This document shows positions 17,353-27,080 of a DNA stretch of 64,000 nt, in pieces (the stretch's first letter is position 1; each line of letters opens with the position of its first letter). Below the pieces are notes generated by a model that searched no databases, had not been told where the DNA came from, and saw only the letters and a program-made list of their open reading frames with translations. The translations under genes were made by a program, and so were the position numbers. The DNA is from Pseudooceanicola endophyticus (lineage in GTDB: Bacteria > Pseudomonadota > Alphaproteobacteria > Rhodobacterales > Rhodobacteraceae): NCBI RefSeq assembly GCF_018760365.1, contig NZ_JAHIAB010000003.1, positions 124,001 through 188,000 of the forward strand. The letters run 5' to 3'.

Positions 17353-18330
17353 ATGAAATTTACCGCAACCCGCGGCCTGCTGGCCGCTGCCCTGCTCTCG
17401 CTTGGCGCCGTCGCCGCACAGGCACAGGACACGCCCGAGTGCATCGCCCCCGCCAACCCCGGCGGCGGCTGGGACTTCACCTGCCGTCAGGTGGGCAAGT
17501 CGCTGCAGGATCTGGGCCTGATCGATGCCACCATGCAGGTGGTCAACCTGGCCGGCGGCGGTGGCGGCGTGGCCTATGCCGAGGTGGTCAACAAGCGTGC
17601 CAGCGACGACAACCTGATCGTCGCGGCCTCTTCGGCCACGGCCACCCGCCTGGCGCAGGGCGCCTATCCCGGCAACACCATGGACCAGGTGCGCTGGGTT
17701 GGCTCCGTGGGCGCCGATTACGGCGTGATCGCGGTCGCTGCCGACAGCAAGATCGACACGCTTCCCCAGCTGCTGGACCAGATCAAGGCCAACCCCGGCT
17801 CGGTCTCGGTCGCGGGGGGCTCGGCCGTGGGGGGCTGGGATCACCTGAAGGTGCTGATCGCCGCCAATGCCTACGGGATCGAGGATGTGCGCAAGGTGAA
17901 ATACATCGCCTTCGATGGCGGCGGCGAGGCGGTGACCCAGCTTCTGGCGGGCTCGGTCCAGGCTTTCACCGGAGACATTTCCGAAGCCAAGGGCTTTGTT
18001 GAATCCGGCGACATCAAGGTGATCGCGATCCTTGCGCCCGAGCGGCTTGAGGGCGAATTCGCCAGCTTCCCGACCGCGCGCGAACAGGGTGTCGATGCCA
18101 TCGGCGCCAACTGGCGCGGCTTCTACGCCCCGGGCAAGATGTCGGATGCCGCCTATGACAAATGGGCCAAGGACATCGGCACGCTCTATGCCTCGGACGA
18201 ATGGAAGGCCGTGATGGAGGCCAACGGCCTGGCACCGCTGGATCTTCAGGGCGCCGACTTCCAGAAGTTCGTGGCGGGCTCGGTCAGCCAGATCCAGTCC
18301 ATCTCGCGCGAGATCGGCATCATCAAGTGA
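17353..18330 (+). CDS. tctC: Tripartite tricarboxylate transporter substrate-binding protein (TctC/Bug family)
   Basis: 325 residues with a signal peptide (MKFTATRGLLAAALLSLGA, cut near AQA-QD). The Bug-family ligand loop is recognisable: CIAPANPGGGWDFTCRQ near residues 29-45, with the glycine-rich carboxylate-binding turn. GGGEAVTQLLAGSVQAFTGD is the second domain signature. It is the high-affinity periplasmic receptor for citrate or a related carboxylate, delivering to TctAB. GAGGAGG lies just before the ATG. A hairpin follows the gene, consistent with more receptor than membrane protein being made. Confidence 0.93.
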   Translation: MKFTATRGLLAAALLSLGAVAAQAQDTPECIAPANPGGGWDFTCRQVGKSLQDLGLIDATMQVVNLAGGGGGVAYAEVVNKRASDDNLIVAASSATATRLAQGAYPGNTMDQVRWVGSVGADYGVIAVAADSKIDTLPQLLDQIKANPGSVSVAGGSAVGGWDHLKVLIAANAYGIEDVRKVKYIAFDGGGEAVTQLLAGSVQAFTGDISEAKGFVESGDIKVIAILAPERLEGEFASFPTAREQGVDAIGANWRGFYAPGKMSDAAYDKWAKDIGTLYASDEWKAVMEANGLAPLDLQGADFQKFVAGSVSQIQSISREIGIIK

Positions 18331-18341
18331 TCCTTCCGGAA

Positions 18342-18358
18342 GGGGGTGAACCACCCCC
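18342..18358 (+). terminator. Intercistronic stem-loop between tctC and tctB
   Basis: GGGGGTG-AAC-CACCCCC, a perfect 7-bp stem 12 bases after the tctC stop, without a T run. Likely an RNA-stabilising or partial-termination hairpin that raises the tctC:tctBA ratio. Confidence 0.6.
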
Positions 18359-18395
18359 GTCCTTTCCAGACCGCCCCAACGACCGGAGATCCGCC

Positions 18396-18827
18396 ATGAG
18401 CGATCGCATTTTCGGTGTCGTCGGCCTGCTTCTTGCCATCGGATATGCCATCTCGGCTTTCGCGATCGAAGAAAGCTTCCTCTCGGATGCCGTCGGCCCC
18501 AAGGCCTTCCCCCTGATCATCGCCACCATCCTTGCCATCGCCAGCGCGGTGATCGCGCTGCGCCCCGATCCCGAACCTGTCTGGCCCAGCCTGTCGCGCC
18601 TGGCCGAGGTGGCCGCCGCCGTCGTCGTGCTGCTGCTCTATTCCGAACTGCTGCCGGTGGCGGGCTTCCTGATCGCGACCGCCTTCGCCGCCGCCTACCT
18701 GGGCTGGCGCCTGGGCGCGTCGGCGCTGGAAGCCGTGGCCGTGGGCATCGGCACCTCGGTCGGGATCTACGTCATCTTCCACCTGGTCCTGGGGCTGTCG
18801 CTGGCCCGCGGCCCGTTCGGCTTCTGA
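18396..18827 (+). CDS. tctB: Tripartite tricarboxylate transporter TctB
   Basis: 143 residues from the ATG giving MSDRIFGVVGLLLAIGYAIS, with CGGAGAT just upstream. Four hydrophobic segments, a short soluble turn near residue 52 (LRPDPEPVWP) and SEGLP-like SDAVGPKAFP near the first loop fit the small membrane subunit TctB. It lies between tctC and tctA with 66 and 12 bases of spacing, as in other tctCBA operons. A longer upstream reading overlaps tctC and is not credible. Confidence 0.9.
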   Translation: MSDRIFGVVGLLLAIGYAISAFAIEESFLSDAVGPKAFPLIIATILAIASAVIALRPDPEPVWPSLSRLAEVAAAVVVLLLYSELLPVAGFLIATAFAAAYLGWRLGASALEAVAVGIGTSVGIYVIFHLVLGLSLARGPFGF

Positions 18828-18839
18828 AAGGGGGGCATC

Positions 18840-20378
18840 ATGGAGCTTCTGTCTTCGCTGGGCGACGGCTTTGCCGTGGCCATCACCTTCCAGAACCTCG
18901 GTCTGGCGCTGCTGGGCTGCTTTCTGGGCACCATCATGGGCGCGCTGCCGGGGCTTGGCCCCTCGAACGGCGTCGCCATCCTCATTCCGCTGGCCTTCAC
19001 CCTGGGCCTAGGGGCCACGCCCTCGTTGATCCTGCTGACCTCGGTCTATTACGGGGCGATGTACGGCGGGCGGATCTCTTCCATCCTGCTGGGCATCCCC
19101 GGGGACGAGCCCGCCATGATGACCGTGCTTGACGGTCACCCGATGGCCAAGAAGGGCATGGCCGGAGAGGCGCTGTCGCTTTCGGGCGTGGCCTCCTTCA
19201 TCGGTGCCTTCATTGCCACCTGGGGGCTGATTCTGCTGGCCCCGCAGCTGGTGAAGATTGCGCTGCTGTTCGGCCCGGCGGAATATTTCGCGCTCTTCGC
19301 GCTGGCCTTCATGACCCTTGGCGGCGTCAGCTCGACCAATCAGGCGAAATCGGCCTTCGCGGCCGCCCTGGGCCTTGGGCTTGCCACCATCGGCGTCGAT
19401 ACCCAGACCGGCGTGCCCCGCTTCACCTTCGGTGAGGTGCACCTTTACGACGGGCTCGACTTCCTGGTCGCCATCGTCGGCCTTTTCGCCCTGTCCGAGG
19501 TCTTCATCTTCCTGGAAAACCGCCATGGCGGCGCCGAGGGCGACAGCGGCAAGCTGAAGATCGGCCGCCTGACCCCGCCGATCTCGATGCTGAAATCCTG
19601 CATGCCGACGATGCTGCGCACCTCGGTGCTGGGCTTCATCGCCGGGGTGCTGCCGGGGGCGGGGGCCTCTCTGGGCTCCTTCATCTCCTACTCGATGGAA
19701 AAGCGCCTGGTCGACAAGGAGAACACCTTCGGCACCGGCGATCCGCGCGGCGTCGCCGCCCCCGAGGCCGGCAACAACGCCGCCGCGGGTGGCGCGCTGG
19801 TGCCGATGCTGGCGCTCGGCGTGCCGGGATCGGGCACCACTGCGGTGCTGCTGGCGGTGCTGCTCTCGCTCAACATCACGCCGGGGCCGCTGCTGTTCAC
19901 CCAGAACCCGGATGTGGTCTGGGGCCTGATCGCGGCGCTCTTCATTGCCAACTTCATGCTGCTGGCGATGAACATCCCGATGGTGGGGCTGTTCACCCGG
20001 GTGCTGATGATCCCCTCGCGCATCCTGATGCCGATCGTCGCCATGGTCAGCTTCGTGGGCATCTACGGCATCTCGGGCTCCAGCTTCGACCTGCTGGTGA
20101 TGGTGGGCTTCGGGGTGCTGGGCTGGCTGCTGCGCAAGTTCGACGTGCCGCTGGTGCCGATCATCCTGGGCACGCTGCTGGGCAACGCGATGGAGAACAA
20201 CCTGCGCCGCGCCGTGACCATCGACAACGGCAACTGGCTGACGCTGATCGACAGCCCGCTGTCCATCGCGCTCTGGGCCATCGCCATCATCGGCTTCGTG
20301 CTGCCGCTGATCGTCGGCGCGCGGGTGAAGAAGAAGATGCACGCGCGCCGCGACAGCGAGGGTTCGCTGAGCGACTGA
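18840..20378 (+). CDS. tctA: Tripartite tricarboxylate transporter permease TctA
   Basis: 512 residues, about 12 hydrophobic segments. Family landmarks are GALPGLGPSNGVAILIPLAF near residues 32-51, the repeated counterpart GVLPGAGASLGSFISY near 275, and APEAGNNAAAGGALVP and LGVPGSGTTAVLLAVL in the middle. It is the large permease of a cation-driven, receptor-dependent importer. AAAGGGGG precedes the ATG. The transcript ends at the hairpin at 20400-20423. Confidence 0.94.
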   Translation: MELLSSLGDGFAVAITFQNLGLALLGCFLGTIMGALPGLGPSNGVAILIPLAFTLGLGATPSLILLTSVYYGAMYGGRISSILLGIPGDEPAMMTVLDGHPMAKKGMAGEALSLSGVASFIGAFIATWGLILLAPQLVKIALLFGPAEYFALFALAFMTLGGVSSTNQAKSAFAAALGLGLATIGVDTQTGVPRFTFGEVHLYDGLDFLVAIVGLFALSEVFIFLENRHGGAEGDSGKLKIGRLTPPISMLKSCMPTMLRTSVLGFIAGVLPGAGASLGSFISYSMEKRLVDKENTFGTGDPRGVAAPEAGNNAAAGGALVPMLALGVPGSGTTAVLLAVLLSLNITPGPLLFTQNPDVVWGLIAALFIANFMLLAMNIPMVGLFTRVLMIPSRILMPIVAMVSFVGIYGISGSSFDLLVMVGFGVLGWLLRKFDVPLVPIILGTLLGNAMENNLRRAVTIDNGNWLTLIDSPLSIALWAIAIIGFVLPLIVGARVKKKMHARRDSEGSLSD

Positions 20379-20399
20379 GCACGCAACAAAGCGAAAGGC

Positions 20400-20423
20400 G
20401 AAGGGGCGGTTGACCGCCCCTTC
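20400..20423. terminator. Bidirectional terminator between tctA and the SDR gene
   Basis: GAAGGGGCGGT-TG-ACCGCCCCTTC, an 11-bp inverted repeat between two convergent stops at 20378 and 20439, followed by TCTGCCGTTTC. It can serve both strands. Confidence 0.75.
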
Positions 20424-20438
20424 TGCCGTTTCAGAGCC

Positions 20439-21137
20439 TTAGCGCACGACGATGCCGCCGCTGATGCACAGCGTTTCGCCGGTGACATAGCCCGGGGCGG
20501 CGCAGAATTTCCACGCCCAGTCGGCGATCTCGGCGGGTTGGGCGGCGCGTCCCAGCGGCACCTGCTTCACCGCTTCGGCGATGCGGCCCCCGGCCAGCGT
20601 GCCGGCGGTCTCGACCCAGCCGGGCGCGACGGCGTTCACCGTGATGCCCAGCGGCGCAAGCTCGACCGCGAGAGAGCGCACCAGCGACAGGACCGCCGCC
20701 TTGGAGGCACTGTAAAGCAGCTGGTTGCGCGACACCGCATAGGCGTCGATGGAGGCGAACATCAGCATCGTGCCGCCCTGCGCCATGCGCTGCCTTGCCT
20801 GGCGCGCCACGTTGTGCGACCCCAGCACGTTGACGTCGAAGATCCGGCGGTAGAGCTCGGGGGTGAAATCCTCCAGGTTGGAGGTCGGGAAGATCCCGGC
20901 GGCATTGACCAGCGCCGAAACCGCCCCGGCGGCTTCGATCCCGTCCAATGCGGCTGAAAGCGCGGCCTCGTCGGTGATGTCGCAGGTCAGCGGATGGAAG
21001 CCCGGCACGGCCTCCTGCGGGCGGGCGTCAACGCCGATGACGCTCCAGCCTTCGGCCAGGAAACGTTCGGCGCAGGCCTGGCCCATGCCAGAGCCCGATC
21101 CGGTGACGATGACGGTCTTGATGTCTTGCAGGTCCAT
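20439..21137 (-). CDS. SDR family NAD(P)-dependent oxidoreductase
   Basis: 232 residues, classical SDR. Motifs are VTGSGSGMGQACAERF (cofactor), NAAG in VNAAGIF, FASIDAYAV (catalytic Ser), YSASKAAVLSL (Tyr-x-x-x-Lys) and VAPGWVETA. The C-terminus GETLCISGGIVVR is typical of 3-oxoacyl-ACP-reductase-like or sugar-alcohol SDRs. It is last in a four-gene minus-strand run (LysR, flavin monooxygenase, NhaC, SDR) with 56 bases after nhaC, so it may act on the monooxygenase product. Substrate unknown. Confidence 0.88.
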   Translation of the reverse strand: MDLQDIKTVIVTGSGSGMGQACAERFLAEGWSVIGVDARPQEAVPGFHPLTCDITDEAALSAALDGIEAAGAVSALVNAAGIFPTSNLEDFTPELYRRIFDVNVLGSHNVARQARQRMAQGGTMLMFASIDAYAVSRNQLLYSASKAAVLSLVRSLAVELAPLGITVNAVAPGWVETAGTLAGGRIAEAVKQVPLGRAAQPAEIADWAWKFCAAPGYVTGETLCISGGIVVR

Positions 21138-21193
21138 GATGTCTCTTGATCTTTCGGAAGGGAACGGGGGCCGGTTGAACGGCCCCCGCGGGA

Positions 21194-22695
21194 TCAGCCG
21201 CGCGGGGCGCGGGCCAGCGCCGGGGCCCGGCTGCCGCCCAGGAAGGCGGGCAGGCGGACCACCGGGTCGCGGCGGGTGGTGATGGTAAAGCCGGTGGCCG
21301 CATAGAGGATCGACAGCGCGACCGAGGCCATCATGAAGAACATGAATGGCAGGTAATCCAGCGTCGCGACCCCCAGCACGCCCGAGGCATAGAGCGCGCC
21401 GCTGGACCAGGGGAAGGTCGGGTCGTTGACGGTGCCGATGTCCTCGATGGTGCGCGACAGGTTCTTGGGCTCCAGGTCGAACTGGTCGTAGAGCGGGCGC
21501 ATGATCGTCGCCGTCACCACCGCCGCAAAGCTGAAGGAGGCGCCGATCACCAGCGTCACCAGCACCATCGGAATGGCGCTGAGCGTGACCCGGCGCGGGC
21601 TGCTGAGGCGCGGCAGGACCGGCTTGACCAGGGCACCGACGACGCCGGTGCCTTCCAGCACCCCGCCCAGCGACACCGCCAGCACGAACAGCAGCGCCAG
21701 TTCGAACATGTGGCTCATGCCGCCACGGTTCAGCAGGCCGTTCAGGTTGTCGATGCCGGTCTCGACCGAAAAGCCGCTGTACATGACGTTCAGGCCCTGG
21801 GTCAGGCTGGCGCCCTGCAGCGGGATCGCCAGCAGTGCCCCGGCCAGGCCGCCCGCGAAGATCGCGAGGTAGGCGGGCAGGCGCAGCGCCAGCAGCGCCA
21901 CCACCACGATGATCGGCAGCACCGCCCAGCCCGAGATGTTGAACTGCGCCAGCAGGCCCTGACGGATCGCCTCGACCTGGGCCTGGTCGGTGCTGGCGCC
22001 ATCGTGGCCGCCGCCGAAGAGGCCGATCAGGAAGAAGGCCAGAAGCGCGATGAGGATGGCGGGCACCGTGGTCCAGAGCATACGCTGCATGTGCTCGATC
22101 AGGGTGCTGCCGCAGACCGCCGGGGCCAGGTTGGTGCTGTCGGACAGGGGCGAGAGCTTGTCGCCGAAATAGGCCCCCGAAATCACCGCGCCGGCGGTGA
22201 TCGCGGGCGACACGTCAAGCCCGGCTCCGACGCCCATCATCGCGACGCCCATGGTCCCCATGGTGCCCCAGGAGGTGCCGGTGGCCAGAGAGGTCGCCAT
22301 GCACAGCAGGACCGCCGTCACCAGGAAATACTTCGGCGAGATGGTCGAGAGCCCGGCATAGATGATCGCGGGCACCGTGCCCGACAGCAGCCAGGCGCCG
22401 ATCAGCGCGCCCACCGAAACAGGATCAGCACCAGCGGGATGATCTGCCCGACCGCCGAGGTCAGGCAGCGTTCGGAGGTTTCGAAGCGCACGCCGGCCAG
22501 CGCCGCGCCGACCATGGCCGCGGCAAGGCTGATCATCATCGCGAGGTTCAGCGCGACGCCCAGCAGCACGAAGCTGATGAACATGGAGGCGATCACGGCG
22601 CCCATGATCGCCATGGCGGGGCGCAGGGGCATTTCGGCACGTGCGGGGCCGTCCGGCGCCATTGGCTGGCCCGGGGAGGAGAGAGGTCTGGTCAT
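21194..22695 (-). pseudogene. nhaC: Na+/H+ antiporter NhaC family, interrupted by a one-base frameshift
   Basis: Two reading frames together make one NhaC protein. From the ATG at 22695 the first frame gives about 90 residues (MAIMGAVIASMFISFVLLGV onward) to GQIIPLVLILF, then reads RWAR and stops. The second frame continues directly with VGALIGAWLLSGTVPAIIYA down to the stop at 21194. NhaC proteins have this stretch unbroken, usually with one small residue between. A missing T in the run at 22417-22419 (AAA on the plus strand) explains it: a codon TCG would restore the frame. The joined protein would be about 500 residues, the normal family size, and the rest is well conserved. Either a recent mutation or a sequencing error. 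Confidence 0.85.
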
Positions 22696-22780
22696 CGGTT
22701 TTCCCTGTTGCTGGGTCTGGCGGATTTGTCCGCCTTCTTCTGGTTGGGACCCGGCCAAAGGGGCTTAGGCCGGGTCGGGA

Positions 22781-24067
22781 TCAGGCGCGTGCGGCGGCGT
22801 CCCCGCTGACGGGACGGGCGGCGGCCAGCACGCCAAGCTGGGCCATCGTCTGGTCGTAATCGGCCTGCCAGTGGCGGCGGACCAGATCGATGCGGGTCTC
22901 GGGGGTGTTGGTGGCGGCAAAGCGGGCCGCCAGGTCGGTGATCTCGCTGCGGGCCAGGCGGATCATCCGGGCAATCGCGTGGGCCTGCTGGTTGTAAAGC
23001 GGCCACTGCGGTCCGCGCGGGCCGCAAAGCCCCACGAAGTAAAGGTTTTCCCGGGTGGTCGGCAGGATTGTCGCGGCGGTGCGCAGCGGCACGCCGGCCT
23101 CCCATTCCAGATGGGCGGGATCCAGGAAGGGCATGCAGACGTCAAAGCCGGTGGCCCAGAGGATGGTGTCGAAATCCTCCTGGCGGCCATCGCTGAAGGT
23201 GACGGTGCGGCCCTCGATGCGTTCCAGCCCCGAGGCGACGGCAATGCGGCCATGCTGGATCCAGTAGAGCAGCAGGTCGTTCACGATCGGCGCCTGATCG
23301 TCGAGGTTGAAGGTTTCCGGCTCCGGCAGGCCGGGATATTCCGAGGCCGGCCCGTTCGACACCAGGATCAGCAGGTTCAGGATCATGTTCTGCTGCTCGG
23401 GGGGCAGGGTGGCCAGCCAGGGGATCTCGGAGCGGGGTTTGCCGAACAGCGTCTTGGGCTGGAACAGGTGGCCGCGCCGCATGGCGATGGTGACATCGCG
23501 CCGGGCCTGGGCGGCATCGACCGCCAGGTCGCAGCCGGAGTTGCCGAAGCCCACCACCAGCACCTTGCCCTCGATGTCATTGACGTTGGTGTAATCGTGC
23601 GAATGCAGCGACTTGCCGGTGAAATCGGCGGCGATGGCGGGCAGGCGGGGTTTCCAGAGGTGGCCGTTGGCGACGATCACCCCGTCGTAATCCCGGGTTT
23701 CGCCGTTCGACAGGCGCACCTTCCAGCCTTCGGTGCCGGCCATGCCCTGCGGGGTGATCTCCTCGACCGCGGTGTTGAAGGTGATCTTCTCGCGCAGGGC
23801 GAAGGCATCGGCATAGGCCAGCATGTAGTCGAGGATCTGTTCCCGGCTGGGATAGGTCGGCAGGCTTTTCGGCATCGGGAACCCTTCGAAGCCGGAGCTG
23901 TCGCGGGCGGTGATCAGGTGCAGCGCCTCGTAATCGTGGTGCCAGTGGCCGCCGACCTCGGCATCCTTTTCGAAGCAGTCGACCGCGATGCCCTCATCGG
24001 TGAGGGTCTTCAGCGCGCCCATCCCGGCGGCCCCGGCGCCGATGATGCAGTAACGTCCCTGTGTCAT
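22781..24067 (-). CDS. Flavin-containing monooxygenase family protein
   Basis: 428 residues from the ATG giving MTQGRYCIIGAGAAGMGALK. FAD motif GAGAAGMGAL is at 10-19, and GGHWHHDYEALHLITA lies near the FMO fingerprint. The NADPH-binding motif is VVGFGNSGCDLAVDAA, and FATGY-type ILWATGFDVCMPFLD occurs near the C-terminus. The group includes bacterial trimethylamine monooxygenases and Baeyer-Villiger-like enzymes; the substrate cannot be read. It is soluble, uses FAD and NADPH, and sits between a LysR regulator and the nhaC pseudogene in one orientation. Confidence 0.9.
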   Translation of the reverse strand: MTQGRYCIIGAGAAGMGALKTLTDEGIAVDCFEKDAEVGGHWHHDYEALHLITARDSSGFEGFPMPKSLPTYPSREQILDYMLAYADAFALREKITFNTAVEEITPQGMAGTEGWKVRLSNGETRDYDGVIVANGHLWKPRLPAIAADFTGKSLHSHDYTNVNDIEGKVLVVGFGNSGCDLAVDAAQARRDVTIAMRRGHLFQPKTLFGKPRSEIPWLATLPPEQQNMILNLLILVSNGPASEYPGLPEPETFNLDDQAPIVNDLLLYWIQHGRIAVASGLERIEGRTVTFSDGRQEDFDTILWATGFDVCMPFLDPAHLEWEAGVPLRTAATILPTTRENLYFVGLCGPRGPQWPLYNQQAHAIARMIRLARSEITDLAARFAATNTPETRIDLVRRHWQADYDQTMAQLGVLAAARPVSGDAAARA

Positions 24068-24173
24068 GTTCTTTTCGTCCTGAGGGTCCAATATGCATCT
24101 CAGGGTGACATTTGACCGGGCCGCGATGAAGAGAGCCGGACAGGCGGCTTGCATCGGGAAAACCGATGGCTGC

Positions 24174-25094
24174 TCAGAGGTCCTGGTAGCGGGTCTGGAT
24201 CCGGGCCAGATGCTGGCGCAGCAGCTCCTTCAGGGCGCGGGTGGCGGGTGAGAGCGTCACGTCGCGGTTCTGGATGAAGGCGAAGGTCTCGAAGATCGGC
24301 GGCTCCAGCGGGACCCAGTGCAGGCTGTCGCCAAAGCCCAGGTGATGCACGATGGGCCGGGTCGCCAGCACGTCGCCGATGCCGTCGCGGGCCAGTTCCA
24401 GCCCGGTGATCTGGTGCTCCACCTCGACCAGCGGATGCAGGGCAACGCCGGCGGCACGGGCCCGTTCGTTCAGGATCCGGCGCACCGGGTCGCCCCGGCC
24501 CCAGCGGGCCTCGGTCATGATCAGCGGCGCCCGCGCCAGATCGAGGATCGTCTTCGGCGCCTGCGCCCGCGCCGGAACGACGCTGAGATAGCCCACCGGG
24601 GTGGACCAGACCGGCTCGCTGACGATCAGGTTGCGTTCCTGCACCGGCAGCATGACAAGGCCGGCTTCCAGCCGCCCCTCGCTGACGTCATGGGCGACCT
24701 CGGCCGAGTTGTTGCCCACCAGCCGCAGCCGCATCCCGGGATAGGCCTGGCGGAAATCCCGGATCAGGGCGCGCAGAAAGTAGTGGTGGGCGCTGCCGAA
24801 GGTGCCGAAACTTGCGATGCCGCCAGCCAGGCCGCGCAGATCCTGCACCGCGCGTTCGCCCTGCTGGAGCGCCTCCAGGCTGGCGCGGGCATGGGGGGCA
24901 AAGTTGCGCCCCGCCTCGGTCAGTTCCAGCGCGCGGTTGGTGCGGATGAAAAGCGTGGCGCCCAGGGCTTCTTCAAGCCGGATCACCTGCTCGGAAAAGT
25001 TCGACTGGCTGACGCCCATCGCCTCGGCAGCGCGGGTCAGCGTGCCCTGCTCCATGGCGGCCAGGAAAAAACGCATCTGCTTGAGGGTGATCAT
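24174..25094 (-). CDS. LysR family transcriptional regulator
   Basis: 306 residues from the ATG giving MITLKQMRFFLAAMEQGTLT. The N-terminal helix-turn-helix reads AAEAMGVSQSNFSEQVIRLEEALG, followed by FIRTNRALELTEAGRNF. The rest is a LysR co-inducer domain of normal length. A longer upstream start would add 19 Pro/Arg-rich residues and is unlikely. It is transcribed in the same direction as the flavin monooxygenase 106 bases downstream, so it may control that cluster or be part of it. Inducer unknown. Confidence 0.88.
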   Translation of the reverse strand: MITLKQMRFFLAAMEQGTLTRAAEAMGVSQSNFSEQVIRLEEALGATLFIRTNRALELTEAGRNFAPHARASLEALQQGERAVQDLRGLAGGIASFGTFGSAHHYFLRALIRDFRQAYPGMRLRLVGNNSAEVAHDVSEGRLEAGLVMLPVQERNLIVSEPVWSTPVGYLSVVPARAQAPKTILDLARAPLIMTEARWGRGDPVRRILNERARAAGVALHPLVEVEHQITGLELARDGIGDVLATRPIVHHLGFGDSLHWVPLEPPIFETFAFIQNRDVTLSPATRALKELLRQHLARIQTRYQDL

Positions 25095-25206
25095 CGGGGG
25101 TCTCCGGGGGGCGGGCCGGGGCAGACTGGCCGCTTTGCGGGCCGGGGCCAAGGCGACGCGCCGGGAAACCCCGGGGCAGCCGTGGCCGCCGGTCGGGCGC
25201 TGCCCG

Positions 25207-26781
25207 TCAGCCGGGCAGTGCCGGCGGCCCGGGCTCCGCGACCTCCTCGGTGATGACGCCGTACCAGCGCAGGATGGTCCCGTCGGCGGCCCGGTAGGGG
25301 CTGCTTCGGCTGCGCATCAGCCGGTACTGACCAAAGGGTCCGCGCAGCCGGAACAGGCACTGGAACGGCGTGCCAAGCGGCACCGTGGCCCGCCATTCCG
25401 CCTGGACGCGGGGATGATCCTCGGGGTGGACATTATGCAGCCAGCGGGTGATCCGCGCCTGCATGGTCTCTCCGGGCAGGTCGGTGGTGGTGGGGCCGAT
25501 ATAGTCGATCTCTCCGTCCGGCTGGGCGCCCCAGATGATGTCCATGTGCAGCTCGGAGGCATGGCGCAGGTGTTCCTCCATGGTGCGCAGGGTGCGCAGG
25601 GTCGCCTGGCGTTCGGTGACGTCGATGGCAACGACGGAAAACCCGATGACATCGCCGGGCCCGGCCAGCACCCGGCTGCAGAAGGTCAGGTAATCGCGCC
25701 CGTTGGTGCGGTAAAGCTGCTCGATTGGATTGTCGCTGACCAGCGCCCGGTGTAGCACCGCCAGCACGGTGTCGCGCAGGGCCGTGTCGTGCAGATCGCG
25801 CACCGAGGTGCCTTCCAGCTCTTCCTGGGTCAGGCCGTGCATGGCGGCGAACCGGGCATTGGTGCGCACGTGGCGCGCTTCCCGGTCGAGGAAGCACAGG
25901 CCGACGGGAATGCGCTCGTACAGGGTATTGAGCTGGTGCAGCTGCTGGAACGGCGAATTGTCGATGGGCTGCGCGGGGGGGGGGGTGTCCTGATGGCGCA
26001 TGGCGAAGCTGGCGGCCTCGACCGGGCGCAGGGCGCGGGCGAACAGCCATCCCTGGCCCAGATCGCAGCCCAGGGCGCGCAGCTGGCTGCGCTCGGCCTC
26101 GGTCTCGATGCCCTCGGCCACCAGGCTCAGCCCCAGGCTGTGGCCCAGGCCGATGACGGCGGTGACGATGCGCCGCTTGCTGGGGGCGTCGGCCATGCCA
26201 TGGATGAAGCCGGCGTCGATCTTCAGCTTGTGGAAGGGAAAGGCCTCCAGTCGTGTCAGGCTGGAATAGCCGGTGCCGAAATCGTCGATCGCCAGCCGCA
26301 CGCCAAGCGCGGCCAGCGCATGCAGAGTCCGTTCCGCCTGGCCGTCATCGGCGACCATCAGGTTCTCGGTCACTTCCAGCTCCAGCCGGTGCAGCGGAAA
26401 GCCGGTGGGGGCAACCAGGGTGGCGATGCGCTGGGTGAAATCGTCCTGCCGCAGCTGGTCGGGGGCGACGTTGAAGGCCAGGGTGAATTGCCCGGGCCAG
26501 CTGGCCGCCGCCGTGCAGGCGCGCAGCAGGAAGGTATCGAGCAGGGCATCCATCAGGCCGTGGCGCTCCAGCGCGGGAATGATCTGGGCCGGGGACAGGG
26601 GGCCGGTGTCGGGGGCCTCGTAGCGGGCCAGGACCTCAAAGCCCGCCAGTGCACCGCTGCGCAGGTCCATCACCGGCTGGAAGGCCGGATGCAGCTGTCC
26701 CTGCGCCAGCGCCTGCAGCAACGCCGGGCGCTCGTGCCAGGCACGGGATGGGGACGCGGGGCGCGGCGGGGTTTGCGGCAT
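25207..26781 (-). CDS. EAL-domain cyclic-di-GMP phosphodiesterase with C-terminal PAS domains
   Basis: 524 residues if started at the ATG at 26781, which has GGAGAG close upstream; ATGs at 26805 and 26814 are alternatives. The EAL domain comes first (about 15-260): the signature reads EVLAR, followed by FNVAPDQL, LELEVTEN, AIDDFGTGYSSL, KIDAGFI, VAEGIE and QGWLFA, so the metal and catalytic residues appear intact. Two PAS segments follow (about 290-400 and 415-515). There is no GGDEF domain and no membrane helix, so it should be a cytosolic c-di-GMP hydrolase sensing through PAS. The order EAL then PAS is the reverse of the common layout. Confidence 0.87.
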   Translation of the reverse strand: MPQTPPRPASPSRAWHERPALLQALAQGQLHPAFQPVMDLRSGALAGFEVLARYEAPDTGPLSPAQIIPALERHGLMDALLDTFLLRACTAAASWPGQFTLAFNVAPDQLRQDDFTQRIATLVAPTGFPLHRLELEVTENLMVADDGQAERTLHALAALGVRLAIDDFGTGYSSLTRLEAFPFHKLKIDAGFIHGMADAPSKRRIVTAVIGLGHSLGLSLVAEGIETEAERSQLRALGCDLGQGWLFARALRPVEAASFAMRHQDTPPPAQPIDNSPFQQLHQLNTLYERIPVGLCFLDREARHVRTNARFAAMHGLTQEELEGTSVRDLHDTALRDTVLAVLHRALVSDNPIEQLYRTNGRDYLTFCSRVLAGPGDVIGFSVVAIDVTERQATLRTLRTMEEHLRHASELHMDIIWGAQPDGEIDYIGPTTTDLPGETMQARITRWLHNVHPEDHPRVQAEWRATVPLGTPFQCLFRLRGPFGQYRLMRSRSSPYRAADGTILRWYGVITEEVAEPGPPALPG

Positions 26782-27080
26782 GAACTCTCCGGGGGTCTTG
26801 AACATGTCCTGCATATGATAGCGGGATCCGGGCCAAGGGGGAGGGGCCGTGGTGACGCGCCCGTTACGGCAAGCGGGCTGCCGCCCCATTTTGCGGCACG
26901 CCGGGCGGCTGCGGCCCCTGGGCGCTGCCCGCAGGACGGGCATTGGCGGGGGCCTACGAAAACGTGAAGGCGGGCGCGCGGGACGCCCGGGCTGGTGCCC
27001 GCGCCGTGGCGCCCTAAGGTCCAGACCGGAGCAGCCGCGCGACGAGGCGCGGCGCAATGACTGAACTGACAGGAGACGCC
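26782..27080. other. Intergenic region between divergent EAL-PAS and paoA-like genes
   Basis: About 300 bases holding the 5' ends of both divergent genes. It is GC-rich throughout. I see no recognisable promoter, repeat or RNA; a LysR- or MerR-type site could be present but is not evident. Confidence 0.5.
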
